Positions 11,361 through 18,410 of a stretch of 64,000 nucleotides of DNA are shown piece after piece (the first letter of the stretch is position 1; every line of letters starts with the position of its first letter). Position numbers and translations under genes: made by a program. Under the pieces are notes generated by a model, which searched no databases, was not told where the DNA came from, and saw only the letters and a list, made by a program, of their open reading frames with translations. The DNA is from Chloroflexota bacterium (lineage in GTDB: Bacteria; Chloroflexota; Limnocylindria; Limnocylindrales; CSP1-4), in NCBI GenBank assembly GCA_016191395.1, contig JACPOS010000025.1:1-64000 (forward strand), in the 5' to 3' direction.

Positions 11361-14330
11361 CTAGGCCTCGGCCTCGGCGAGCGCCGCGTCCACGCGCGAG
11401 ACCGGCTTCATGGACTCCCAGTCCGTCCCGACCTTGACATCGACCGTCAGCGGGACCGACAGCGGCAGCGCGCCCTCCATCGTCTCGCGCAGGACGGGGA
11501 TCAGTCGATCGACCTCCTCGCGCGGCACCTCGAGCAGGAGCTCGTCGTGGACCTGCAGGAGCATCCGGGCGCCGAAGCCGCCCTCCCGAAGACGGTCCGC
11601 GAGCCGGATCATCGCGATCTTCACGATGTCCGCCGCGGTCCCTTGGATCGGCATGTTGATCGCCATGCGCTCGCCGGCACCGCGCAGCGCGCCATTCGCG
11701 GCGTGGAGCTCCGGGATGGACCGCTTCCGGCCCAACAGGGTCGTGACGTAGCCCTGGCGGCGCGCGGTGTCCTTGATGTGGAGCATGTAGTAGCTGATGC
11801 CGGAGTACGCGGCGAAGTACGCGCTGATGAACTCCTGCGCCGCCTGGCGGCTGATCCCGGCCCGAGTCGAGAGCCCGAAGTCGCTCATCCCGTACGCGAG
11901 CCCGAAGTTGACCATCTTGGCCATCGACCGCTCGTCCGCGGTGACGTCCTCGGGCGCCTTGCCCAGCACCGTGGCCGCGGTCTCGCGGTGGATGTCCGCC
12001 TTGCGTTCGAACGCCGCCTTGAGGTGCACGTCGTCCGCGACGTGGGCGATGATCCGAAGCTCGATCTGCGAATAGTCCGCGGCCACCAGCACCGTCCCGG
12101 GCGTGCCGGCGATGAACGCGCGCCGGATCCGACGCCCGAGCGGCGTCCGGATCGGGATGTTCTGGAGGTTCGGGTCTGACGATGACAGGCGTCCGGTCGC
12201 GGCCACCGCCTGGTGGAACGTGGTGTGCAGCCGGCCGTCGTCGGCGATCAGCGTCGGCAGCGCCTCGACATACGTCGATCGGAGCTTCGTGTAGATCCGC
12301 CAGTCGAGGACCGGCTGGACCACCGGGTGCACGCCCACGAGCTCCTCGAGCACGGTCGCGTCCGTGGAGTAGCCGGTCTTGGTCTTGCGGCCCTTCGGCA
12401 GCTTCAGCTCCTCGAACAGGATCTCGCCCAGCTGCTTGGGCGAGCCGATCGTGAACTGGTGCCCGACCGCGGCGTAGATCTCCTCCTCCAGCCGCGTGAT
12501 CTCCGTGTTGAACTCGCGATCCAGCACGGCCAGCGCGTTGGGGTCCACCCCGACCCCGTCCGCCTCCATGCGCGCCAGCACGGGGATGAGCGGCAGCTCG
12601 ATCTCCCGGAACAGCCGCTCCAGGCCCTCCTCCTGGAGCGCCCGCGCGAGCGGATCACGCACGGCAAGCGCCGATAGCGCCTCGAGGCCCGCCTGGTGGA
12701 CCGGGGGCAGCTCCTTGGGCGGCGGCAGCACGAGGTCCAGCCGCTCCGCGACCACGTCGGCGATCGACTGCGACCGAAGGGCGGCATTCAGGATGTACGC
12801 CGCGATCTGCGTGTCGAAGTCCACGGGCGCGGCGGTGGCGGTGGGATCCGCCGCGAACCGCGGGACGAGGATCGGCTTCACCTCGTGCGCGACGATCGGG
12901 ATGCTCCGCGCCTCGACCAGGTGCCGGAGGCCGTCGGCGGCCTCCGCCCCCATGCCCACGATGACCCGGCCGTCCCGCCCGGCGACCGCGAACGCCTGCC
13001 CGACACCGCGCCGGGGACGCGGATCGTCGAGCACGATCGACGCGCCGACGACGGTCTGCTCTGCGAGCCAGCCCTCGATGCCGGGCAGGTCCGCGACGTC
13101 GAGCACGCCGATGAGCGACGGGTTGTTGATCGTTGCCGCGAGGGCAGTCGGCAGGTCGTCGAAGCGCTCGGGGGCTCCTGAAGCCGCTGAGCCGCCCGTT
13201 CCCTCCCCGCGCTCGGCGCCCTCCGCCGCGGCGTGGCCGCCCTGGGCGCCACCGGACGCGTCGGCGCCGCGCGCGTGCCCACCCTGCGAGACCGTGTCGA
13301 AGTCGAGCGACAGCTGCAACCCCTCGCCCCCGAGCGAGCCCGCCCGGATCGGCCGGCCGGAGCCCCAGCCCGCGGGCCGATCGGTCCCGACGCGCGCCGC
13401 GCCGACGGAGCCGCCGGCGACCACCTCGCGCAGGGCCTGGACCTTGTCGACGGCGCTCTCGCCGGTCATCGCCGGCAGCCGTTCGATCAGCGTCCGGAAC
13501 TCGTACTCGCGGAACAGCCGGATGACGGTCTCGCGGTCGTAGTCGGCGAGGCGCGCGGCCTCCAGGTCCAGCGTGATGCCCGGGATGTCGCGGACGATCG
13601 TCGAGAGGTCCTGGCCCTGGTAGACCGCGTCGCGGTGCTCGATGAGCTTCTCCCGGAGCTTGTCCGGCTTCACTTCGGCGATGCGCGCGTACAGCGCATC
13701 GAGGCCGCCGTACTCCGCGATGAGCTTCGCGGCCGTCTTCTCCCCCACCCCGGGCACGCCCGGGATGTTGTCCGTGGGGTCGCCCTTGAGCGACTTGTAG
13801 TCGATCATCTGGTCCGGCCGCAGGCCGTAGCGCTCCCAGATCCGCGCCGGGTCGTAGATGATCGTGTTCTCGACGCCGGATCGGGTGGTCATCACCCGGG
13901 TTCGATCGGTGACGAGCTGGAGCATGTCCAGGTCCACCGTGACGATCGTGGTCTCGACGTCCTTCGCCTCCGCCTGGCGGGTCAGCGCACCGATGACGTC
14001 GTCTGCCTCGAAGCCCTGCCGCTCGTACACGGGGATGCGCAGGGCCTTGACCACCTCGCGCACCTTCGGGAACTGGGCGGCGAGGTCGTCCGGCATCCGC
14101 GACCGGGTGGCCTTGTACTCGGCGTACTGCTCGTGCCGGAACGTGGGGCCTGACAGGTCGAACGCGACCGCGACGTAGTCCGGCTTCAGGTCGGCGATGC
14201 CGCGCAGGACGATGCTGCAGAACCCGAAGACGCCGTTGACGAGCTCACCCTTCGACGTGGTGAGCGGTGGCAGCGCGTAGTAACCCCGGTACACGAGCCC
14301 GAAGCCGTCGAGCAGCATCAGGCGTTCCAT
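11361..14330 (-). CDS. polA: DNA polymerase I
   Basis: 989 residues. The N-terminal 5'-3' exonuclease/flap endonuclease domain (YKATRSRMPDD, FEADDVIGAL, GVPGVGEKTAAKLI) processes Okazaki fragments. A Gly/Ala-rich linker of about 90 residues follows. The 3'-5' exonuclease region looks inactivated: the usual DxE motif is replaced by GVLDVADLPG, so proofreading is probably lost, as in several thermophile and high-GC enzymes. The C-terminal polymerase domain has motif A (DYSQIELRI), motif B (RSMAKMVNFGLAYGM) and motif C (LLQVHDELLLEV). First gene of a four-gene operon with mutM, ABC-F and coaE. It starts at an ATG with little Shine-Dalgarno; a nearby in-frame ATG (MLLDGFG) is an alternative. Confidence 0.97.
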   Translation of the reverse strand: MERLMLLDGFGLVYRGYYALPPLTTSKGELVNGVFGFCSIVLRGIADLKPDYVAVAFDLSGPTFRHEQYAEYKATRSRMPDDLAAQFPKVREVVKALRIPVYERQGFEADDVIGALTRQAEAKDVETTIVTVDLDMLQLVTDRTRVMTTRSGVENTIIYDPARIWERYGLRPDQMIDYKSLKGDPTDNIPGVPGVGEKTAAKLIAEYGGLDALYARIAEVKPDKLREKLIEHRDAVYQGQDLSTIVRDIPGITLDLEAARLADYDRETVIRLFREYEFRTLIERLPAMTGESAVDKVQALREVVAGGSVGAARVGTDRPAGWGSGRPIRAGSLGGEGLQLSLDFDTVSQGGHARGADASGGAQGGHAAAEGAERGEGTGGSAASGAPERFDDLPTALAATINNPSLIGVLDVADLPGIEGWLAEQTVVGASIVLDDPRPRRGVGQAFAVAGRDGRVIVGMGAEAADGLRHLVEARSIPIVAHEVKPILVPRFAADPTATAAPVDFDTQIAAYILNAALRSQSIADVVAERLDLVLPPPKELPPVHQAGLEALSALAVRDPLARALQEEGLERLFREIELPLIPVLARMEADGVGVDPNALAVLDREFNTEITRLEEEIYAAVGHQFTIGSPKQLGEILFEELKLPKGRKTKTGYSTDATVLEELVGVHPVVQPVLDWRIYTKLRSTYVEALPTLIADDGRLHTTFHQAVAATGRLSSSDPNLQNIPIRTPLGRRIRRAFIAGTPGTVLVAADYSQIELRIIAHVADDVHLKAAFERKADIHRETAATVLGKAPEDVTADERSMAKMVNFGLAYGMSDFGLSTRAGISRQAAQEFISAYFAAYSGISYYMLHIKDTARRQGYVTTLLGRKRSIPELHAANGALRGAGERMAINMPIQGTAADIVKIAMIRLADRLREGGFGARMLLQVHDELLLEVPREEVDRLIPVLRETMEGALPLSVPLTVDVKVGTDWESMKPVSRVDAALAEAEA

Positions 14331-14414
14331 GGAGGCCTCGCGGGCTGGCGTCGGGCCCGATTGGGCGAGCCTCGACGTGGGGCTGGACGATCAGCCCGAA
14401 GTGTACCGGCGGGG

Positions 14415-15167
14415 TCAGCGAAGGCGGCGGCCGGCGAGCTGCAGCCCGTACAGGACGATGCCGGCTGCCAGCAGCGCGACCGAGCCGATCAGCAGCGGGT
14501 TCGGCGAGCTCGTCGAGAGGCGATCGTCCGGGGCGTCGACGGGAACAGCCGTGGGGCCGTTCGGGCCGGGGCTCCTGGCACCGCCGTTGGCGATCTCCGG
14601 GGCGCCTGACGGGCTCGTGCCGTCCTTGGTTCCGAACTCGCTGTCGGGACTGCCCGCGCTGGCGGCAGGGGCGGGTTGGCCACCACCGTTCACGGGACCG
14701 GCCGGAGCCGCGGTGGCGCCGGCGGCGGTCGTCGTCTGATCGCGCGCCGGCCCGGCGAGGCTCGCCGCGCCGCCGGCGAACCCCGCAAGGCCCGGGAGCA
14801 TCGTGGCGACCAGGAGCCCGGCGATGCCGAGCGTTGTGAACGCCGCGGCCATGGGGCGTGCGGCGGACTTCGCGCCGATGAGCGGCGCGAGGATCGTCCG
14901 AAGCCAGCCGGTGCGGCGCAGGCCGGCAGCCTGCTCCGGCGTCAGCCGGAAGTCGCGCGGCGCGGTGGCGAGATTCGGGAGGGAGCGGGTCGCGGCGGTG
15001 ATCGCGATCAGGTCGCGATGGAGGTCCGTGCATTGCGCGCAGGTGTCGAGGAGGGACTGGGCGCGGGGGCTCTCGGATTCAGCGAGATCGCCGGCGGCGT
15101 GGCCGGCGATGAGGAGGAGGTCGTGCTCGGGATGGTTCGGGTTCAGGGTTGGGTTCGCGTGCCGCAT
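14415..15167 (-). CDS. Two-TM anti-sigma-factor-like protein (copy 2)
   Basis: 250 residues. The cytosolic N-terminal domain carries a CxxC pair (LDTCAQCTDLHRDL) like the zinc-binding anti-sigma domain, although the family's preceding histidine is not in its usual place. A conserved APRDFRLTPEQ motif follows, then a membrane segment (about residues 105-130, FTTLGIAGLLVATMLPGLAG), a long Ala/Pro/Gly/Thr-rich extracytoplasmic stretch, a second membrane segment near the C-terminus (LLIGSVALLAAGIVLYGL) and a basic tail. It is a paralogue of the next upstream gene and lies 40 bp downstream of it, third in a sigma factor operon. It probably holds the ECF sigma factor at the membrane, or a second, unlinked one. 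Confidence 0.65.
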   Translation of the reverse strand: MRHANPTLNPNHPEHDLLLIAGHAAGDLAESESPRAQSLLDTCAQCTDLHRDLIAITAATRSLPNLATAPRDFRLTPEQAAGLRRTGWLRTILAPLIGAKSAARPMAAAFTTLGIAGLLVATMLPGLAGFAGGAASLAGPARDQTTTAAGATAAPAGPVNGGGQPAPAASAGSPDSEFGTKDGTSPSGAPEIANGGARSPGPNGPTAVPVDAPDDRLSTSSPNPLLIGSVALLAAGIVLYGLQLAGRRLR

Positions 15168-15207
15168 CTTGGCCGTCGGACGACGAGCGGCCCGGATTGG
15201 TTCCCCG

Positions 15208-15945
15208 CTACGTCCGTCGGCCTCGGCGGAACGCGATGAACAGCAGCACGAACCCGCCGAACAGCAGCACGACGGACCCGCCGAGCAGCCACGCCGTTGG
15301 ACTCACCCCTGGTGCCGTTGCGGCGTCGCGAGGCGTGGCAGTGTCCGTCTCGACCGCAAAGGCCGTCGATGCAGGGCCGGCAGCCTCGGACAGGTCCGAC
15401 GTCGCCTTGGGTCCCGTCACCTCGGCGCCCGGCCGGACGCCCGCGGGAGCGTTGGTGGCCTCGGACTGGCCGGTGCCTGCCGCTTTCGGGACCGCGGCCG
15501 CTCCCCCGCCCAGCGACATTGCGCCGAGCGACACGGAGCCCACGAGCAGCCCGACGATGCCGATGGCCGCCATGGACGCGCCTACTGGTGCAGCAAAGCT
15601 CGCGAAGGCGCGCCGGAACGCGGCGGCGAACCCACCGACCCTGACCGGGCCGCCGAGGCGACGCGCATCCTCGACCGTCAGCCGGAAGTCGCGCGGGGCG
15701 GCCATCGTGCCGCGGGCGTCCTGTCGAAGCGCACCCCCGATGGCCGCGATGTCGCGATGAAGATCGCGGCACGCCGAGCACCGATCCACGAAGCCCTGCG
15801 CGCGCTGGATCTCCGACTCGTCGTCGAGGCTGCCGGTCGCCAGTGCCGCGACGAGCTCCTCGTCATGGAGTGCGTGGCGCGCGACCACGGCGAGGGCCGC
15901 CTCGTCGGGCGTGGCTTCGTCCGGGGGCAGGTGGTCGTCAGCCAC
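15208..15945 (-). CDS. Two-TM anti-sigma-factor-like protein (copy 1)
   Basis: 245 residues with the same architecture as its downstream neighbour: cytosolic CxxC motif (VDRCSACRDLHRDI), the shared APRDFRLT motif, a first membrane helix (about GASMAAIGIVGLLVGSVSLG), an Ala/Thr/Pro-rich outer segment, a second helix (LLGGSVVLLFGGFVLLFIAF) and a basic end (RRGRRT). Its start overlaps the end of the ECF sigma gene by 8 nt, the standard layout for a sigma factor and its cognate anti-sigma factor. Function is inferred from position and motif. The signal sensed by the outer segment is unknown. Confidence 0.7.
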   Translation of the reverse strand: MADDHLPPDEATPDEAALAVVARHALHDEELVAALATGSLDDESEIQRAQGFVDRCSACRDLHRDIAAIGGALRQDARGTMAAPRDFRLTVEDARRLGGPVRVGGFAAAFRRAFASFAAPVGASMAAIGIVGLLVGSVSLGAMSLGGGAAAVPKAAGTGQSEATNAPAGVRPGAEVTGPKATSDLSEAAGPASTAFAVETDTATPRDAATAPGVSPTAWLLGGSVVLLFGGFVLLFIAFRRGRRT

Positions 15946-16654
15946 GGAAGATGTCCATTCGATCGAGGAGCAGGACGCGGAGCGCGAGCCTGCCGCGATG
16001 GATGCGTGACTTGACGGTGCCCACCGAGACGCCAGTCATCTCGGCGATCTCCGCGTAGTCGAAGCCCTCGACGTCGTACAGCACGATTGCCGTGCGCTGG
16101 TCGTTCGTGATCTGGGCCATGGCTCGGTTCAGCGTGCGGTGGCGCTCGGCGGTGAGGGCGGTGGTCACCGGGTCCGCCGATGCGTCGGCCGGCGGTTGCC
16201 ACGTGTCGTCCTCGAGCTCCGGGTACGGGTCGGCCGGGCGGCGCTTCTTCAGCCGCTGCGCGTCCATCGCCGCGTTGATCGCGATCCGGCTGAGCCACGA
16301 CTTGACGGAACCGCCACGGAAGCCAGCCATGTTCCGATAGGCGCTGAAGAACGCCTCCTGGACGGCGTCGGACGCGGAATCGCGGTCCGGGACCATGCGC
16401 ACGACCAGCGCGAAGAGCATGTCCTGGTACGCGACGACCAGGTCGTTGAACGCGGCGAGATCTCCCTCCCGGGCGCGCTCGAGCAGGATCAGATCTCTGC
16501 GCTGGACGGGGTCGTCGATGACCGCCGTCGCGCGAAGGTCCTCCACGGTCGGGGGTGTCCTCCGGACGGCGAGTGGCAGACGGCGGGAGTCTAGCATCGG
16601 TCCCGCGCCAGACGACAGTCGGCTGTCCTGAGTTCCTTGCGGAAACGCCGCCAA
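15938..16654 (-). CDS. RNA polymerase ECF-type sigma factor
   Basis: Sigma-70 family factor of the extracytoplasmic-function group, about 219-238 residues. Region 2 is seen in DLAAFNDLVVAYQDMLFAL and AVQEAFFSAYRN, with the -10 recognition stretch KSWLSRIAINAAMDAQR. Region 4 is the C-terminal HTH (ITNDQRTAIVLYDVEGFDYA, then MTGVSVGTVKSRIHRGR). The ORF-track start is a TTG at 16654 close to AAGGGG; an ATG 19 codons later (MLDSRR) is equally possible. It is followed, with overlap, by two anti-sigma-like genes, so it should be held inactive until a membrane signal releases it. ECF operons often autoregulate, but I cannot identify its own promoter. Confidence 0.9.
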   Translation of the reverse strand: MAAFPQGTQDSRLSSGAGPMLDSRRLPLAVRRTPPTVEDLRATAVIDDPVQRRDLILLERAREGDLAAFNDLVVAYQDMLFALVVRMVPDRDSASDAVQEAFFSAYRNMAGFRGGSVKSWLSRIAINAAMDAQRLKKRRPADPYPELEDDTWQPPADASADPVTTALTAERHRTLNRAMAQITNDQRTAIVLYDVEGFDYAEIAEMTGVSVGTVKSRIHRGRLALRVLLLDRMDIFRG

Positions 16655-16686
16655 GCCCCTTGGGCCAGATCGCGAACGGAGGACCG

Positions 16687-17355
16687 CTAGCTCTTTGGCC
16701 CGATGAACGCATCGAGAGCTTCGACGCTTGAGCGTCGCGCCACCGAGATCACACGCTCGGTCATGACACGCCAGTCGACATCGACCAAGTCACAGGCGGA
16801 GGCAAACAACCCGCGTATCTCGGGCGATGCGTTCGTGAAGTAGTAGCGGGCGTATTGGTATTCCTTGATCCCATCCCTCGTCGGGCGACGAACCCGGTTG
16901 ATCGACCGACAGCCGTCTGATTGGATGAGGCCACGCAGCAGTTCCCGCGGATGACGACGTACGAGCTCCAGCTGCCACGTTCGGAGTTCGATGCGACGAC
17001 GGTGCTTGGGCCCCGCGCCGTGCTGCGGAAACAGGCACAGCCAATGCTTCCAGTTGCTGTAGATCTCGACGCACCCCAGCTTCCCAACCGTTCCGGCATC
17101 CCGCTGCGTAATCGACCGGATGGCTTCGCGGCATTGCCCGACGAGTGACGTATAGCGCTTGTCCTGGAAGATGCGCAGTCTCCAGACGTGTCGTGCCGCC
17201 AACGTCAAGTAGCCGTCACCGAGGTAGAGGCCCAGCAGATACACGTAGACGCCATCGAGCTGACCCGGGATAGCGCACGCGATCACATCGGGCGGAACGG
17301 CCCGACACTCGTAGTCCGCCCACGAGTCCGTCTCGAATGCCCGCTCGGGACGCAT
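16687..17355 (-). CDS. Stand-alone LAGLIDADG-domain protein
   Basis: About 222 residues with two LAGLIDADG-type motifs: YLLGLYLGDGYL near residue 40 and LRGLIQSDG near residue 140. Between them is CLFPQHGAGPKHRRR, and TNASPEIRGLF comes later. This matches a widespread family of free-standing LAGLIDADG proteins in high-GC bacteria, some with an N-terminal HTH; their role is not established. The motifs keep an acidic residue each, so nuclease activity is possible. I reject the ORF-track start at 17421: a TATACT -10 and a LexA-type box lie inside that extension, whereas ATG 17355 follows GGGAGG. It sits beside tRNA-Leu, between the sigma operon and the tRNA. Damage-inducible expression is implied. 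Confidence 0.75.
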   Translation of the reverse strand: MRPERAFETDSWADYECRAVPPDVIACAIPGQLDGVYVYLLGLYLGDGYLTLAARHVWRLRIFQDKRYTSLVGQCREAIRSITQRDAGTVGKLGCVEIYSNWKHWLCLFPQHGAGPKHRRRIELRTWQLELVRRHPRELLRGLIQSDGCRSINRVRRPTRDGIKEYQYARYYFTNASPEIRGLFASACDLVDVDWRVMTERVISVARRSSVEALDAFIGPKS

Positions 17356-17397
17356 GTTCCTCCCGTGCTCAGAGCAGCTTCGCCCACGCACGGTTAC

Positions 17398-17403
17398 AGT
17401 ATA
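17398..17403 (-). promoter_or_regulatory. -10 element of the LAGLIDADG gene
   Basis: On the minus strand TATACT (5 of 6 to TATAAT) directly follows the LexA-type box. The start point would be near 17391, giving a leader of about 36 nt that ends with GGGAGG and ATG 17355. Confidence 0.55.
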
Positions 17404-17416
17404 GAACAGATGTTCT
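17403..17416. promoter_or_regulatory. LexA-type SOS box upstream of LAGLIDADG gene
   Basis: AGAACAGATGTTCT contains GAAC-N4-GTTC with matching flanking A/T, like the box at uvrB. It touches a TATACT -10 element, so a bound repressor would overlap the promoter core. It lies 48 nt upstream of the chosen start codon and 49 nt from the tRNA gene. Confidence 0.7.
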
Positions 17417-17427
17417 GTCATCCTGCG

Positions 17428-17455
17428 TTGGGAGTTCGATCCGCTGCGTTAGGAT
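17428..17455 (+). promoter_or_regulatory. Putative tRNA-Leu promoter
   Basis: TTGGGA and TAGGAT are separated by 16 nt and end 9 nt before the tRNA 5' end. This fits a housekeeping promoter of moderate match; the boxes were chosen by eye. Confidence 0.4.
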
Positions 17456-17464
17456 TCCCTCCAC

Positions 17465-17550
17465 GCCGGGGTGGCGTAACGGCAGCCGCGATCGACTCAA
17501 ACTCGATTGGGGGCAACCCCGTGAGGGTTCGATTCCCTCCCCCGGCACCA
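17465..17550 (+). tRNA. tRNA-Leu (anticodon CAA)
   Basis: 86 nt including an encoded CCA end. The acceptor stem GCCGGGG pairs with CCCCGGC. The D stem is GCG/CGC with GG in the loop. The anticodon stem AUCGA/UCGAU encloses CUCAAAC, giving anticodon CAA, which reads UUG. The long variable arm GGGG-GCAA-CCCC is diagnostic of a class II tRNA, and the T arm GAGGG-UUCGAUU-CCCUC is intact. A LexA-boxed LAGLIDADG gene diverges on one side and a thioesterase gene starts 12 nt after the CCA end. Confidence 0.97.
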
Positions 17551-17556
17551 TAGACT
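17551..17556 (+). promoter_or_regulatory. Putative -10 of thioesterase gene (leaderless)
   Basis: TAGACT begins directly after the tRNA CCA end and is 6 nt before the ATG of the thioesterase gene, which lacks a Shine-Dalgarno. A -35 would fall inside the tRNA T arm (TTCGAT at 17 nt spacing). The alternative is read-through from the tRNA promoter. Confidence 0.4.
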
Positions 17557-17562
17557 CAGCGC

Positions 17563-18030
17563 ATGGACGCTCGCTCGCTCCAGGAACGGTTCGCGCCGAA
17601 GGGGCGGTGCTTCGGGTGCGGGCCGGCGAACGAGCTGGGCCTGCGGATCCAGAGCCGCGAGGCGGACGACGGGACGGTCGTCGCGGAATGGCGCGCGCGG
17701 CCGGAGCACGAGGCGTTCGACGGGTTCGTGAACGGCGGCATCCTGGGCACCCTGATCGACTGCCACTCCAACTGGACCGCGGTCGCGGCACTCATGGCGA
17801 AGGACGGCCGCGACGTTGCGCCGTCGAGCGTCACGTCGGAGTTCTCCGTTCGGTTCCGCCGACCCACGCCGTCGGATCGGCCCTTGCGGCTCGTTGGGCG
17901 GGCGATCGACGTCGCGTTCGACCGGGTGACGGTCGAGACGACGATCGAGTCCGACGGTGTGACCACGGCGATCGGCCGCGCGACGTTCGTGAGCGTGAAG
18001 CCGGGGCATCCCGCTTTCGGGCGCTGGTAG
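17563..18030 (+). CDS. PaaI/hotdog-fold thioesterase
   Basis: 155 residues with a single hotdog domain. The N-terminal CFGCGPANELGLRI is typical of PaaI-type thioesterases, and NGGILGTLIDCHSNW covers the central helix with the usual catalytic acidic position. A beta-strand run (FSVRFRRPTPSDRPLRL to ATFVSVK) closes the domain. Such enzymes hydrolyse acyl- or aryl-CoA thioesters; the substrate here is unknown. No signal peptide, so cytoplasmic. It starts 12 nt after tRNA-Leu with no ribosome binding site, so the message is leaderless or co-transcribed with the tRNA. Confidence 0.85.
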   Translation: MDARSLQERFAPKGRCFGCGPANELGLRIQSREADDGTVVAEWRARPEHEAFDGFVNGGILGTLIDCHSNWTAVAALMAKDGRDVAPSSVTSEFSVRFRRPTPSDRPLRLVGRAIDVAFDRVTVETTIESDGVTTAIGRATFVSVKPGHPAFGRW

Positions 18031-18410
18031 CTCGGCAGCTGAGCTTGGCCGGGGGTCGCAGGGCGGGGCGGCGCGGCGGGGTTCGTTTCCCCCAAGTATG
18101 AGTTTGACCACCTTGCCTGCGTGGACCTCCGATGACGTCGATTCCATGCGCCCCGTGTAAGGAATCGACCGGGAAACGGGCGGACTGGTCGGTTCGTTAC
18201 CCATAGCGTCGGAATCCGACGGCGGAGGTGCCCGACCTGTCGAACTCATGTCCACGAGGTAAGGACGGGCGATCTGCCGCAGGGCAGGTATGAATCCGAC
18301 CACCAGGCCCGATCTGGCGGTCGCAGTGGTGGATGGCAGCGGGCGGGCCGTGATGCCGGAGCGCGGCGCCCGGCCCTGGTCTGGACGGCCCGGCCTGCCA
18401 GGTCGCTCGG
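18031..18410. other. Intergenic region between thioesterase and dnaE 3' ends
   Basis: 380 bp at a convergent junction without a recognisable gene. It holds a perfect inverted repeat GTCGATTCC / GGAATCGAC (18137-18145 and 18161-18169, 15 nt loop), which may end thioesterase transcription. I compared the rest with the cores of SRP RNA, RNase P RNA and tmRNA and saw none of them. It is somewhat less G+C-rich than its surroundings. Confidence 0.45.
18137..18169. repeat. Perfect 9-bp inverted repeat, 15 nt loop
   Basis: GTCGATTCC and GGAATCGAC can form a hairpin 107 bp after the thioesterase stop. It has no T-tract. A terminator, an operator or part of a small RNA are all possible. Confidence 0.5.

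Noticed and set aside
17356-17421. N-terminal extension MTEHLFYTV of the LAGLIDADG gene
   Set aside because: It contains the -10 and LexA-type box of its own promoter; the downstream ATG has a Shine-Dalgarno.
17497-18303. 268-residue minus-strand ORF reading through tRNA-Leu
   Set aside because: Its C-terminal CRGRESNPHG is the familiar false translation of a tRNA gene; the rest is antisense to the thioesterase.
18031-18410. A small structured RNA (SRP, RNase P, tmRNA)
   Set aside because: None of their conserved cores is present; only one 9-bp hairpin is seen.
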